Positions 1-9,520 of a stretch of DNA of 64,000 bases are shown one piece after another (within the stretch, counting starts at the first letter, position 1; the number at the start of each line of letters is the position of its first letter). Under the pieces are notes generated by a model. That model did no database searches. It was given only the letters and a program-made list of their open reading frames with translations, and was not told the DNA's origin. Both the position numbers and the translations under genes were made by a program. Source of the stretch: Astropecten irregularis (lineage: Eukaryota; Echinodermata; Asteroidea; Paxillosida; Astropectinidae); the NCBI GenBank assembly GCA_963971285.1, contig OZ020244.1:20708001-20772000 (forward strand), read 5' to 3'.

Positions 1-56
1 ATAATGAACAAGGTTACAATGCCAACATTCATTTGGTGAGTGTAACTTTTTCTTAC

Positions 57-1820
57 TTTTTGGTCAAATGGACGCCTCCTTTCAGTCCACTGGAGAAGAT
101 TCCCTTGCCTCGCCCTCCTGCTAAGATCTGAGCTTTTAAAACAATCTCCTTAGCATCTGTGTCAAAGAAGAACCAAGCGTGAGAATCTTGTGAGATACAA
201 ATTCAAAGTAAGGCTTGGTCTATCCAACATGTACCATATGCTTGTATCTGGTAGTATCCATAAGAAAAAAAACATCAGTTTGAGGAATTTGAACCCCAAA
301 CCTACTGCTTACAAGTGCAGATGTCCTACCAGCTAGACTACCAATCTTGCCATGGTAAACAAATAGACATGAATAATTTATGGTGGAAGGTACTTCTACT
401 CAAAAACTTGCACTCGTCCTTATGTGGCAAAGTGCTTAATTTGGATTCAACGTATCTCAGAGAGTACAACACCGATTCCTTAAACATTTCCTGGGAGCTT
501 CTGAGCCCCCTACTGATCCAGTGGCTCAGCGCTTGTCAACTTCTTTTGAGATACCCAGGATACAATATTTTTATGCTAGGAAAAACAGCTTAGAATTAAT
601 TAGAAGTAACAGTTATGCATGGAAATTGGACCAGTAACTTTGATTTCACCAAACTCATTGTAACTTTATTTTTATACTATCAATCGTAGGACTTATGATG
701 CATTGCAGCCCAACAATCGAATCGGGTATCCTTCATAACTTGAGTTACGATCGCTCATAGGACTATCCAAATTAGGCTTGCTCTTCACTGACGAAGATGA
801 GTGCAGGACTTCGTGAAATCGACCCCAGACATGAGTAAATCTGGACTCACTGAGGGCTTTGGCTGCTTTGACTGCATCGGGGGGATTTTCAGCCACCTGG
901 AACCTCTGCACCGTCACATCATAGTCCGACATCAGCTTCTTGCTCTGGTACTCTTGAAGGTTCAGCCATCTCGCTGGAACCACGGAGGCAGCCACTGACT
1001 AATGGAATAATAAAAGGAAGGCAGGGTTGGGTGGGTGTGGCACGGCATCATGTTTTGATAAATGTAAGCTAGTAGTACGAAAAAGCTTTGGAAGTGTATA
1101 TTTTGCCAGCACCGTCATGCATTCTTCTCGTTGGCCATGCCGGCCTTCTTTCTCTAAAGGTTATTTTGCCGGAGGTGCAATTTAGTCAATGGGAACGGCA
1201 AAATAGCGTTTGTAGGAAGATTGCCGGTGCCAGCAAAATATACACTGCCAAAAACGTTTGATTTACTATGACTGGGTTAAGTTAATACTCTAACCTTATT
1301 ATTTTAACAAAACTTTGGCAGACGCTCTGCCTCTGGAATTGAATGACTCTAGGGCCTAAACGATCGTCTGGTTTTTGGTCAGAACACATTGATTTTCATC
1401 ACAGAGTCACAGAATGATCGTGAGCATAAATCATGTAAATAAATATGATGCATTTCATCCATCACATTCAGAGAAAAGATTTCAAGCAAATATGTGATGT
1501 CTTTGTTGTCATATGGGGAAATTATTCGGCGCAAGTAATCGCCGTGAAGTACAATGTTTTTCGTGTACAAAATGTCGAACTCAATGGGATTCTCTTGGGC
1601 GCTAGACCGACCGTCGCGTCGATCACCAGTGCCCCAGTTACCGGGTCTAACTAGAATGAATAATTGACTAGTGTCATCAATTCCGAATGGAAACAGCAAA
1701 ATAAAATCGTAACAACTTAATATCCTGACTACTTACCTGTTTGTGAAGAAATGGGAGGTTAGCGAAGCCGGGCGAACTTCGCTGCAATCGACGTAGAACT
1801 CGTGATACGGAGGCCGCCAT
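57..1820 (-). CDS. SUCLG2: Succinyl-CoA ligase [GDP-forming] beta subunit, 5' part (three exons, runs off left edge)
   Basis: Beta subunit of the mitochondrial-matrix enzyme that converts succinyl-CoA plus GDP and phosphate to succinate, CoA and GTP in the TCA cycle; it pairs with SUCLG1. Coding exons on the minus strand are 1737-1820, 851-998 and 57-156. Phases match (0, 1, then 2 at the left edge) and each exon has GTAAG/GTGAGT donors and AG acceptors. Residues 1-28 are Arg- and Ser-rich without acids, as expected for a mitochondrial presequence. Residues 38-48 ([11 protein letters not shown]) and 78-85 (NAKEIVLK) closely match what I know of animal SUCLG2 rather than the ATP-type SUCLA2. 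The ATP-grasp loop GGRGKG is at residues 91-96. The start is the first ATG in frame with the presequence. The rest of the gene (about three quarters) lies left of position 57. A giant transposon begins about 106 bp upstream of the ATG. Introns hold several short repeats. Confidence 0.93.
281..349 (-). repeat. tRNA-derived SINE fragment in SUCLG2 intron 2
   Basis: On the minus strand this stretch reads like a tRNA head: a box-A-like part followed by a B-box-like GGGGTTCAAATTCC. The same region (with 'CTTACAAGTGCAGATG' on the plus strand) is shared with the better copies at 23690-23830 and 49445-49600. It is too degraded to be a tRNA gene. The 3' body is unclear. Confidence 0.55.
640..826. mobile_element. 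Palindromic MITE, 'ATTTCA' terminal group, in SUCLG2 intron 2
   Basis: Starts TGATTTCACCAAACTC and ends TTCGTGAAATCGACCCC, an inverted pair, with a core of cross-matching TACGATC/ATCGTAGG segments. The same family is at 32624-32763, 33077-33682 and 52371-52522. Its inner end lies 25 bp from the exon 2 donor site. Confidence 0.7.
1093..1246. mobile_element. Short inverted-repeat element (MITE) in SUCLG2 intron 1
   Basis: Left end AGTGTATATTTTGCCAGCAC is matched in reverse complement by CAGCAAAATATACACT at the right end, with one 3-nt indel. The element is about 154 bp and its core contains further TTTTGCCGG/CGGCAAAA matches. No target duplication was clear. Confidence 0.65.
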
Positions 1821-1917
1821 GTTCAGATGTTGGCAAACAGTCTGCTTACCCAACACATTCTCTATCGTAAAAATGCACAACGGCATAGGGTACAAGACCA
1901 AGGGCCGAAGAATTTCT

Positions 1918-1926
1918 TACGGAGGC
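1918..1926 (+). repeat. Left target-site duplication of the giant fold-back element
   Basis: TACGGAGGC sits directly outside the left terminus (ACCTAACTGAACC). It is repeated perfectly at 14597-14605 outside the right terminus (GGTTCAGTTAGGT). Nine base pairs, no mismatch. Confidence 0.9.
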
Positions 1927-1938
1927 ACCTAACTGAAC

Positions 1939-2010
1939 CTAGCCGCGGTCTCAGCCGCGGTCTCAGCCGCGGTCTCAGCCGCGGTTTCAGCCGCGGTTTC
2001 AGCCGCGGTT
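1939..2010 (+). repeat. 12-bp tandem repeat at left tip of fold-back element (6 copies)
   Basis: The period is CAGCCGCGGTCTC/T-like, six copies, each centred on the palindrome CCGCGG. The outer copies read TCTC and the inner copies TTTC. The same gradient is mirrored on the right arm. Confidence 0.92.
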
Positions 2011-2110
2011 TAAGAAATGCAGAATCCATGCAGTAAAAGGAGGTACGATTTTGCATATTGAAACAACGATTTTCACCACATAATTTAAAAAATACCGGCC
2101 TTTTTTGCAG

Positions 2111-4779
2111 ATTCTAGTTAATCCATCCTTTGGCCAGATCATATTATGGAGGGGGCAAAATCCGTCCACTAATTATATGTTAATTAGGGGTCTAATTAAG
2201 AGACCGCATTCCCATGCCTCTAACGCGGAATACAGTATAAAGCTGAAAATACTGCTCCGTAAAAACAAAATGTACACCACATACTTTTGAAAATGCTCAT
2301 TTTTATTGCAGATTCCAATCAATCCATCCTCTGGGCAGATCAAATTTTGTAGCAGGAAAAATCGGTCCACTAATTATGTGTTAATTAGGCGTCTAATTAA
2401 GAGACCGCATTCCCATACCTATAACGCGTAATACATATGCGGCTGAAAATACTACTTCGTAAAAACAAAATGTACACCACATACTTTTGAAAATGCTCAT
2501 TTTTATTGCAGATTCCAATCAATCCATCCTCTGGGCAGATCAAATTTTGTAGCAGGAAAAATCGGTCCACTAATTATGTGTTAATTAGGCGTCTAATTAA
2601 GAGACCGCATTCCCATACCTATAACGCGTAATACATATGCGGCTGAAAATACTACTTCGTAAAAACAAAATGTACACCACATACTTTTAAAAATGCTCAT
2701 TTTTATTGCAGATTCCAATCAATCCATCCTCTGGGCAGATCAAATTTTGTAGCAGGAAAAATCGGTCCACTAATTATGTGTTAATTAGGCGTCTAATTAA
2801 GAGACCGCATTCCCATACCTCTAACGCGTAATACAGTATAAGGCTTATTTACTGCTCCGTAAAAACAAAATGTACACCACATACTTTTGAAAATGCTCAT
2901 TTTTATTGCAGATTCCAATCAATCCATCCTCTGGGCAGATCAAATTTTGTAGCAGGAAAAATCGGTCCACTAATTATGTGTTAATTAGGCGTCTAATTAA
3001 GAGACCGCATTCCCATACCTATAACGCGTAATACATATGCGGCTGAAAATACTACTTCGTAAAAACAAAATGTACACCACATACTTTTAAAAATGCTCAT
3101 TTTTATTGCAGATTCCAATCAATCCATCCTCTGGGCAGATCAAATTTTGTAGCAGGAAAAATCGGTCCACTAATTATGTGTTAATTAGGCGTCTAATTAA
3201 GAGACCGCATTCCCATACCTCTAACGCGTAATACAGTATAAGGCTTATTTACTGCTCCGTAAAAACAAAATGTACACCACATACTTTTGAAAATGCTCAT
3301 TTTTATTGCAGATTCCAATCAATCCATCCTCTGGGCAGATCAAATTTTGTAGCAGGAAAAATCAGTCCACTAATTATGTGTTAATTAGGCGTCTAATTAA
3401 GAGACCGCATTCCCATACCTATAACGCGTAATACATATGCGGCTGAAAATACTACTTCGTAAAAACAAAATGTACACCACATACTTTTAAAAATGCTCAT
3501 TTTTATTGCAGATTCCAATCAATCCATCCTCTGGGCAGATCAAATTTTGTAGCAGGAAAAATCGGTCCACTAATTATGTGTTAATTAGGCGTCTAATTAA
3601 GAGACCGCATTCCCATACCTATAACGCGTAATACATATGCGGCTGAAAATACTACTTCGTAAAAACAAAATGTACACCACATACTTTTGAAAATGCTCAT
3701 TTTTATTGCAGATTCCAATCAATCCATCCTCTGGGCAGATCAAATTTTGTAGCAGGAAAAATCGGTCCACTAATTATGTGTTAATTAGGCGTCTAATTAA
3801 GAGACCGCATTCCCATACATCTATAACGCGTAATACATATGCGGCTGGAAATACTGCTTCGTAAAAACAAAATGTACACCACATACTTTTGAAAATACTC
3901 ATTTTTATTCTAGATTCCAATCAATCCATCCTCTGGGCAGATCAAATTTTGTAGCAGGAAAAATCGGTCCACTAATTATGTGTTAATTAGGCGTCTAATT
4001 AAGAGACCGCATTCCCATACCTCTAACGCGTAATACAGTATAAGGCTTATTTACTGCTCCGTAAAAACAAAATGTACACCACATACTTTTGAAAATGCTC
4101 ATTTTTATTGCAGATTCCAATCAATCCATCCTCTGGGCAGATCAAATTTTGTAGCAGGAAAAATCAGTCCACTAATTATGTGTTAATTAGGCGTCTAATT
4201 AAGAGACCGCATTCCCATACCTATAACGCGTAATACATATGCGGCTGAAAATACTACTTCGTAAAAACAAAATGTACACCACATACTTTTAAAAATGCTC
4301 ATTTTTATTGCAGATTCCAATCAATCCATCCTCTGGGCAGATCAAATTTTGTAGCAGGAAAAATCGGTCCACTAATTATGTGTTAATTAGGCGTCTAATT
4401 AAGAGACCGCATTCCCATACCTATAACGCGTAATACATATGCGGCTGAAAATACTACTTCGTAAAAACAATATGGACACCACATACTTTTGAAAATGCTC
4501 ATTTTTATTGCAGATTCCAATCAATCAATCCTCTGGGCAGATCAAATTTTGTAGCAGGAAAAATCGGTCCACTAATTATGTGTTAATTAGGCGTCTAATT
4601 AAGAGACCGCATTCCCATACATCTATAACGCGTAATACATATGCGGCTGGAAATACTGCTTCGTAAAAACAAAATGTACACCACATACTTTTGAAAATAC
4701 TCATTTTTATTCTAGATTCCAATCAATCCATCCTCTGGGCAGATCAAATTTTGTAGCTGGCAAAATTGGTCCACTAATT
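2111..4779 (+). repeat. 200-bp tandem array, left arm (about 13 units plus a partial)
   Basis: The landmark GATTCCAATC recurs at 2311, 2511, 2711, 2911, 3111, 3311, 3511, 3711, 3913, 4113, 4313, 4513 and 4715, a strict 200-bp period with two 202-bp units. The outermost unit (about 2111-2310) is a diverged type. At least three variants alternate: one with 'CATATGCGGCTGAAAATACTA', one with 'CAGTATAAGGCTTATTTACTG' and an inner 'GGCTGGAAATACTGC' type. Every unit has the hairpin TTAATTAGGCGTCTAATTAA. Confidence 0.95.
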
Positions 4780-4849
4780 TGTATATAACTGCTACGAAAA
4801 AACAAAATAAATGCACTGCTGGGGTGGTATTAATGTATTAATGTATTAA

Positions 4850-5174
4850 AGGTAGTATCATACTTCGGTCAGAAACCAAAACAGAAATGTTCATAGATTT
4901 ACGTATAACTGCATACAGGGTAAGAAGATGGTGCTGGTAGAAATATACCGTTAAAATACTTCCGCCTGAAATTGTGTAGGCCTAGAATACTTATCCAGAA
5001 ATTAGTCAAACAAAGACCGAAAACAGTTTTGATCTCGGCGTAATATCCAAACCATTCTTTATGTTTTATAAGAAAAATTGAGTCGGGTTTTTACTATTTT
5101 CGCGTGACTCAATTTTTCACAGGTTTCTATATTCCATGTACATGTTTGACCTTAACCAGTCATGTATTATACCT
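4850..5174. mobile_element. TTAA-type MITE (AGGTAGTATCA family) inside the fold-back element
   Basis: Flanked by TTAA at 4846-4849 and 5175-5178. The left end AGGTAGTATCATACTTCGG is inverted at the right end, which reads (minus strand) AGGTATAATACATGACTGG. Same family as 15163-15528, 30331-30653, 46771-47246 and 49747-50112. The TTAA target suggests mobilisation by a piggyBac- or Kolobok-type transposase (inference). Confidence 0.75.
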
Positions 5175-5694
5175 TTAAACTGGTGAAAAATAATACAATC
5201 AACACTGCCATCGCACCCATGTTACGCTGTATGATTTGTTCCTCCCCTTTATACTTGTGTCTCAATCATGCAAATTATTTTGAGTGTGGTATCTCAATAT
5301 TCTATGGGCTGGCTATGGCTAAAAAAGTCCGCATTTCGTGCGTACGAGCCGGTACTTTATGGACGACCCCCCCCCTACATTATCGCAACGTAGAAAAACA
5401 ACCGTTTGGGCGTTCTCCCGTTCTAGCTGCGCCTGTGCTTATCGGTCTTTGAATTTACCACAGTCTATGGGAGAGGGGCTTGTTAGAAAAACAGCCGTTT
5501 TAGCGTTCTCCTATACAAAAAATTGGAAATATCTCAAAAAAACAAATCTTTAAAATATATCTCGAAAAAAAAAATGTTTCTAAAAATAGTAACAATGTTT
5601 CCAAAAATAGATACAAGAAGGATAATTGATCCCAAAAATATATCACGAAAAAACAAATTTTGAAAAATATATCTCGAAAAAACAAATCTGTAAA

Positions 5695-5802
5695 TTACGG
5701 AAGCGCATTCCTGCCAACTTGAATAATTTTTTAAGTCGTTCAAAACGAGATAATTATGTCGTTTGAACGAGATAATAATTGGCAGAAATGCGCTTCCGTA
5801 GT
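5695..5802. mobile_element. Small palindromic element inside the fold-back centre
   Basis: TTACGGAAGCGCATTCCTGC at the left end is inverted at the right end as GCAGAAATGCGCTTCCGTA. The core has two copies of CGTT(C/T)..ACGAGATAAT. The surrounding 5500-5830 is very AT-rich with repeated 'ATATCTCGAAAAAACAAAT'. Confidence 0.6.
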
Positions 5803-6433
5803 AAATATTTATCTCGAAAAACATTTCGAAATAATTTATACTTCACTTTTTCAGAATATATACTTGATGGCACTACGGGGCTTTCGTAATGACTGTGTAT
5901 GCGGGGATTTTAACACAGTATCGGCATCTTTACGAAAGTTAATTTGCTGTTCACATTTCACAAGATAAAGAAGGTTAACAACAAAAATAATTATTTATTC
6001 GTTTTATTCCCCAGGTCACCGATGCATGTGTATGTAGTACCCGCCTTCTCACCGCACACCTCGCTCGGTGGCCTGACCAGTTCCCACCCGGGGCATCGGG
6101 CTGAAAGTGGGCTCGATGTGCCCACATCCTGACGCCAGTGAACCCCACTCCATCTTCCCTTACGTTTACTTCGAACGTTTCGTTAACAAGTATTTATTTT
6201 CGATTCTTGTTTTGTGGATCTTCTGGTAGTGGCTGCTCGTGCTACATGAGATGGTGTATACCTCCCCTCCCGACCGAGATCATTGATCTATTTTATGCTT
6301 GTACACATATTTTTTCCCTCAATGTTTTCTTGCATAATGTTCATATGCAACGTTGTTATCGTTGTGTTGTATAATGTATGTAACGTTTATTTTGGCCCTC
6401 CAACACATAAAGGTTGGGTATTAACCTTACCCA

Positions 6434-6640
6434 ATCCAAATTTTACCCAGTTGTGATGGTAGAAACATATCATTAAAATTTGTCTGCTGGAAGTGCTGTA
6501 TTTTTTCAAGAAAGTAGTAAAACCAATGACCCAAAACAATTTTGATCTTTTAAAAGGTATAAAATAACGGTGGAAAGATTTTAAATACTGTGGCCGTTTT
6601 CACTGTTTTCTCAAAAAGTGGGCCATATAATGCCTAAAAA
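6434..6640. mobile_element. Partial copy of the TTAA MITE family
   Basis: Shares 'TTTTGATCTTTTAAAAG', 'AATACTGTGGCCGTTTTCACTGTTTTCTC' in two overlapping parts, and 'AAAAAGTGGGC' with the full copy at 49747-50112. The outer end with AGGTAGTATCA is missing. Confidence 0.5.
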
Positions 6641-7233
6641 AAATAGGATATAAGTAATTAATTTTTACCATTAATGATTATACGCAGAGAGAAGTTGCTC
6701 TTTATAACATCCTTTGCATGCTCTGATAGACGTCATTGGTAAGGTAGATTGAATAGTGTTCTACAGAAGGGGTTCCTGGTGTCTTACAGTGGATAGGTGT
6801 ATGGATGTTCTAACTTTAGTAAGATGGAGGTTCTTTGATGATCTGGTGTCGTAGTTATGAATATTCGTGTTTTTTTATAAAGAGGGATTAAATTTTTAAG
6901 GGCAAAGTCTTTTTTTCAAATTGATACATGTAAGAGCACACAAATGATATTTATACAGATCAAATATAAAATAGACAAGATGCGAAATTTAACAAATAGT
7001 AATGCAGAGTGTTCTCGATATCTAGATCCTATGGTGTTCCATTTGTGCCGTTAACGCGTAGCGGGTTTTTTTGCCGTCGCATTATTTTTTTGCGGCGCCT
7101 TTTTTTTTTTGGCGGCGCCTTTTGTTTCCGTCGCCTTTTTTTTTTGCGGCGCCTTTTTTTTTTGCGGCGCCTTTTTTTTCCCGTCGCATTATTTTGGGAT
7201 TATATGCTGAGCCCTTTGTTTGTATCCTTTTAT

Positions 7234-7258
7234 GGGGGGGGGGGGGGGGGGGGGGGGG
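7234..7258 (+). repeat. Poly-G run (25 G)
   Basis: 25 consecutive G. A C-run (8039-8050) lies near the mirrored position in the same nested element. The length in the assembly may be unreliable. Confidence 0.9.
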
Positions 7259-7466
7259 CTTAAAACATTATTTACAAAACGCGTTACATTAACATATCTG
7301 GTTGATTTATATTTTCTGCAAGGCATTGCTAAAAACAAGGCAGAGGAACACTGCCCCTGTTCTTCTCAGTTGGAATGTTAATTAACTGATTTCCACACTT
7401 AATTATGTTAGTTCCGCTGGTTTCTTTCCCCCTGTGACCTGTGTCCGCCGCATGTGGGTTTAATTA

Positions 7467-7962
7467 GCCCCTTTCACACCGGGTCTACTTAGAGTTGCGT
7501 GGTGTTGCGTATCTTGTACGTCGAAATAAGGTTGCGTACTCTAGGTGAGCCTGCGTAAAATGTGTGTGCGACGGCGTATGGTTGCGTACCCAGTACAGAG
7601 GCACCGCACACCTATACCAGCATAATACTATTTGCGTACAGGCGCGTAGGTTGCGTATAACAGACGTAGGGTAGCGTACTATTGCGTAGGCATGGCGTAC
7701 AGAAGCGTAGTGTTGCGTAGACTTGCGTTAAAACTGCGTATAACGTCTGGTGTCTAGTGCTCTGCGCCACGTACGCGAACAAATTAAACATGTTTAAGTT
7801 TTTGCGTACATCTCGCGTACTCCTGCGTACTCCTGCGTACTCTGCGTATTGTTATGTAAGCCAGCGTAGAGTAGCGTAGGAACAGCGTACGTAGGGCAGC
7901 GTATAGGCAGCGTACACTCCCTACGCTACGCAACTGTACGTAAGGCCCGGTGTGAAAGGGCC
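7467..7962. mobile_element. MITE with TIR GGCCCTTTCACACCGGG and a GCGTA-rich core
   Basis: Left end GCCCCTTTCACACCGGG, right end its reverse complement (CCCGGTGTGAAAGGGCC) with one mismatch. The core contains 24 copies of GCGTA, all on the plus strand, in irregular steps of about 9-25 bp. No target duplication was clear. It sits inside the 7030-8310 element, which sits inside the giant element. Confidence 0.78.
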
Positions 7963-8339
7963 AGTTATGGAGGGGCGGGCACATTTCTTTACCTTCGTTT
8001 ATACCACGACCCTCTCCCAACCCTACCTTCTATCTCAACCCCCCCCCCCCACTACAAACTACAAACTGTATGCCGCTTGAAGTTTTTCTGGGCTCGATAA
8101 CACTGATATAAGCTTCTTTTCCCAATTTTTAGCACTATCATGGAGGTAGAAATTGAAATTCTAGAGGACTCCTTATAACTATTTATATAACCGTCAAAAA
8201 AATGCGCCGCAAAAAAAAAGGCGACGGAAAAAAAAAATCCGGCGCAAAAAAAAAAATGCGACGGCAAAAAAAAAAAAGCGACGCGTTAACGGCACAAATG
8301 GAACACCATAAGATCCGTTTATCACTCTTAAGGATTTCT

Positions 8340-8828
8340 TTTGGACAATGAACAATTTATCAAGAAGGGTTTTGAGGGTGTTTCCCCAAGCAAGTATGCC
8401 ATATTGTAGATAGGGTAATTATAATGTATTAAAAATGGAAAGTAGGATACAAGATGGCGCATAATATTTAAGTTTTCTAAGAATGCCAAGGTTCCGAGCT
8501 GCAAGTGTAAGAACTTTCGGACAGTGATTTTTCCACGTTAGCTTGTCATCAATAATGACACCCAGGAAGGTACAGGACTCAACCCTTTTAATATCAATCA
8601 TTATTGTTAAATTTAATCTTGTGTCATCTGCAAAAAGGACAAAAGTCAGAAGTTTTGAAGAATTACAAGTATCATTAATATAAATAAGAAATAAGATGGG
8701 CCCAAGGATTGATCCCTGAGGAACACCACAATTAAGTGATTTCTAGACTTTTTATTTTGCCACACAACTATTTCTTAAGTAATCTTTAAACCAGTCAAGT
8801 GCTGTACCTCTAATATCATATAAATGTA
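8340..8828 (-). pseudogene. LINE reverse-transcriptase fragment (Jockey/CR1-like), decayed
   Basis: Reading the minus strand gives, in order, a GTALDWFKDYL-like segment, two in-frame stops, GVPQGSILGPILF, an FADDT catalytic box, then FLGVIIDDKLTWK. These are the RT thumb and palm motifs of non-LTR retrotransposons of the Jockey/CR1/L2 type. The roughly 100 residues usually found between FADDT and FLGV are missing, so this is an internally deleted relic. The plus-strand right boundary is a MITE half at 8829. Confidence 0.8.
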
Positions 8829-9025
8829 AGATCAAAAATAAAAGAAAAAGGACTTAAGAAATACTGTGGCCGTTTTTCACTGTTTTCTCAAAAAGTGTGC
8901 ACCTTATGTGACTGAAATTTTCACAGATGACTGTTACTGTATCCGTCTTGATATTTTTGCCCATGAATCTATATATCTTTGATAAAAACCAAAGTATGAA
9001 AAACTATGGTATCATCTTTAAAGGT
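8829..9025. mobile_element. Half copy of the TTAA MITE, inserted in the LINE relic
   Basis: GATCAAAAATAAAAG through CAAAGTATGAAAAACTATGGTATCATC followed by TTTAA matches, in reverse orientation, the left half of 49747-50112. It separates two parts of one LINE reading frame (8340-8828 and 9063-9330). Confidence 0.65.
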
Positions 9026-9062
9026 TGGACAATAAAAGGAGCTACATCTTTGATCAGTTATG

Positions 9063-9330
9063 TATATTATCAAATTCATCATGTCCAGAACTTTTCTTGT
9101 TAGGAAGTTTATTAATACAATCAAGGAGTTCTTCCTGAGTAATTGGGCTTATGAATAAGGAATTGGGAAAGTCAGCATTGATATATTTAATTGGATCGGA
9201 TGTACTATATGAGGAACTTGTGGAGGCAGGATTTATTCCAATGTCTACAAAATGCTGGTTGAAATGCTCAGCAATTTTATGTGGGTCATTTACATTTATA
9301 TCATCGCCATCCTGAGCCTGTGTTCCTTAA
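9063..9330 (-). pseudogene. LINE RT N-terminal region fragment (same relic as 8340-8828)
   Basis: The minus strand encodes a stretch with HKIAEHFNQHFVDIG, then FISPITQEELLDCI and KLPNKKSSGHDE. This is the usual pre-RT linker and RT box 1 pattern (F..I...E....I..L..KKSSG.D) of Jockey/CR1-type LINEs. It continues the relic at 8340-8828 across the MITE half. No start codon or endonuclease domain was found. Confidence 0.72.
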
Positions 9331-9520
9331 CAGTCACAGTAAGTTGTTTTCGCAATTTTTAACACCATTTTATTAATGTATAAAAAAATTATAAAAAAGC
9401 TGTTTACAAAGACGACATGCTCATCGATGCATTTCTATTAATGTTTTTGTTTGAATTTCAAGATTTGCGTGTATTTTATAACCTTTATACTTAATGTAAA
9501 CTGTATACTGTAAAGGAAAA

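Larger units (their letters stand above)
7030..8310. mobile_element. Nested 1.28-kb TIR element with T-tract/GC-box subterminal arrays, 6-bp TSD
   Basis: Starts TATGGTGTTCCATTTGTGCC and ends with its reverse complement GGCACAAATGGAACACCATA, followed inwards on both sides by a matching GTTAACGCGT. Flanks are AGATCC at 7024-7029 and 8311-8316. Just inside each end, runs of 8-12 T (or A) alternate with GC-rich boxes such as GCGGCGCC or GCCGTCGC (7061-7197 and 8196-8287, mirrored). It has no protein-coding content and itself contains the element at 7467-7962. Confidence 0.82.

Noticed and set aside
1379-1699. 106-aa minus-strand frame in SUCLG2 intron 1
   Set aside because: The exon 1 to exon 2 junction is in phase without it, the sequence has no family resemblance and there are no splice borders.
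1827-2056. Open frames rich in RGLS/RPRL repeats at both tips of the fold-back element
   Set aside because: They are translations of the 12-bp CCGCGG tandem repeat and have no support as protein.
2105-2370. Identical 61-65 aa open frames at 2105-2370 and 14129-14394
   Set aside because: They arise from the outermost 200-bp unit in both arms. Neighbouring units break the frame, so they only show arm identity, not a gene.
7009-7292. Phe/Arg-rich and poly-Gly frames
   Set aside because: They come from T-tracts, GC boxes and the 25-G run of the nested element; low-complexity artefact.
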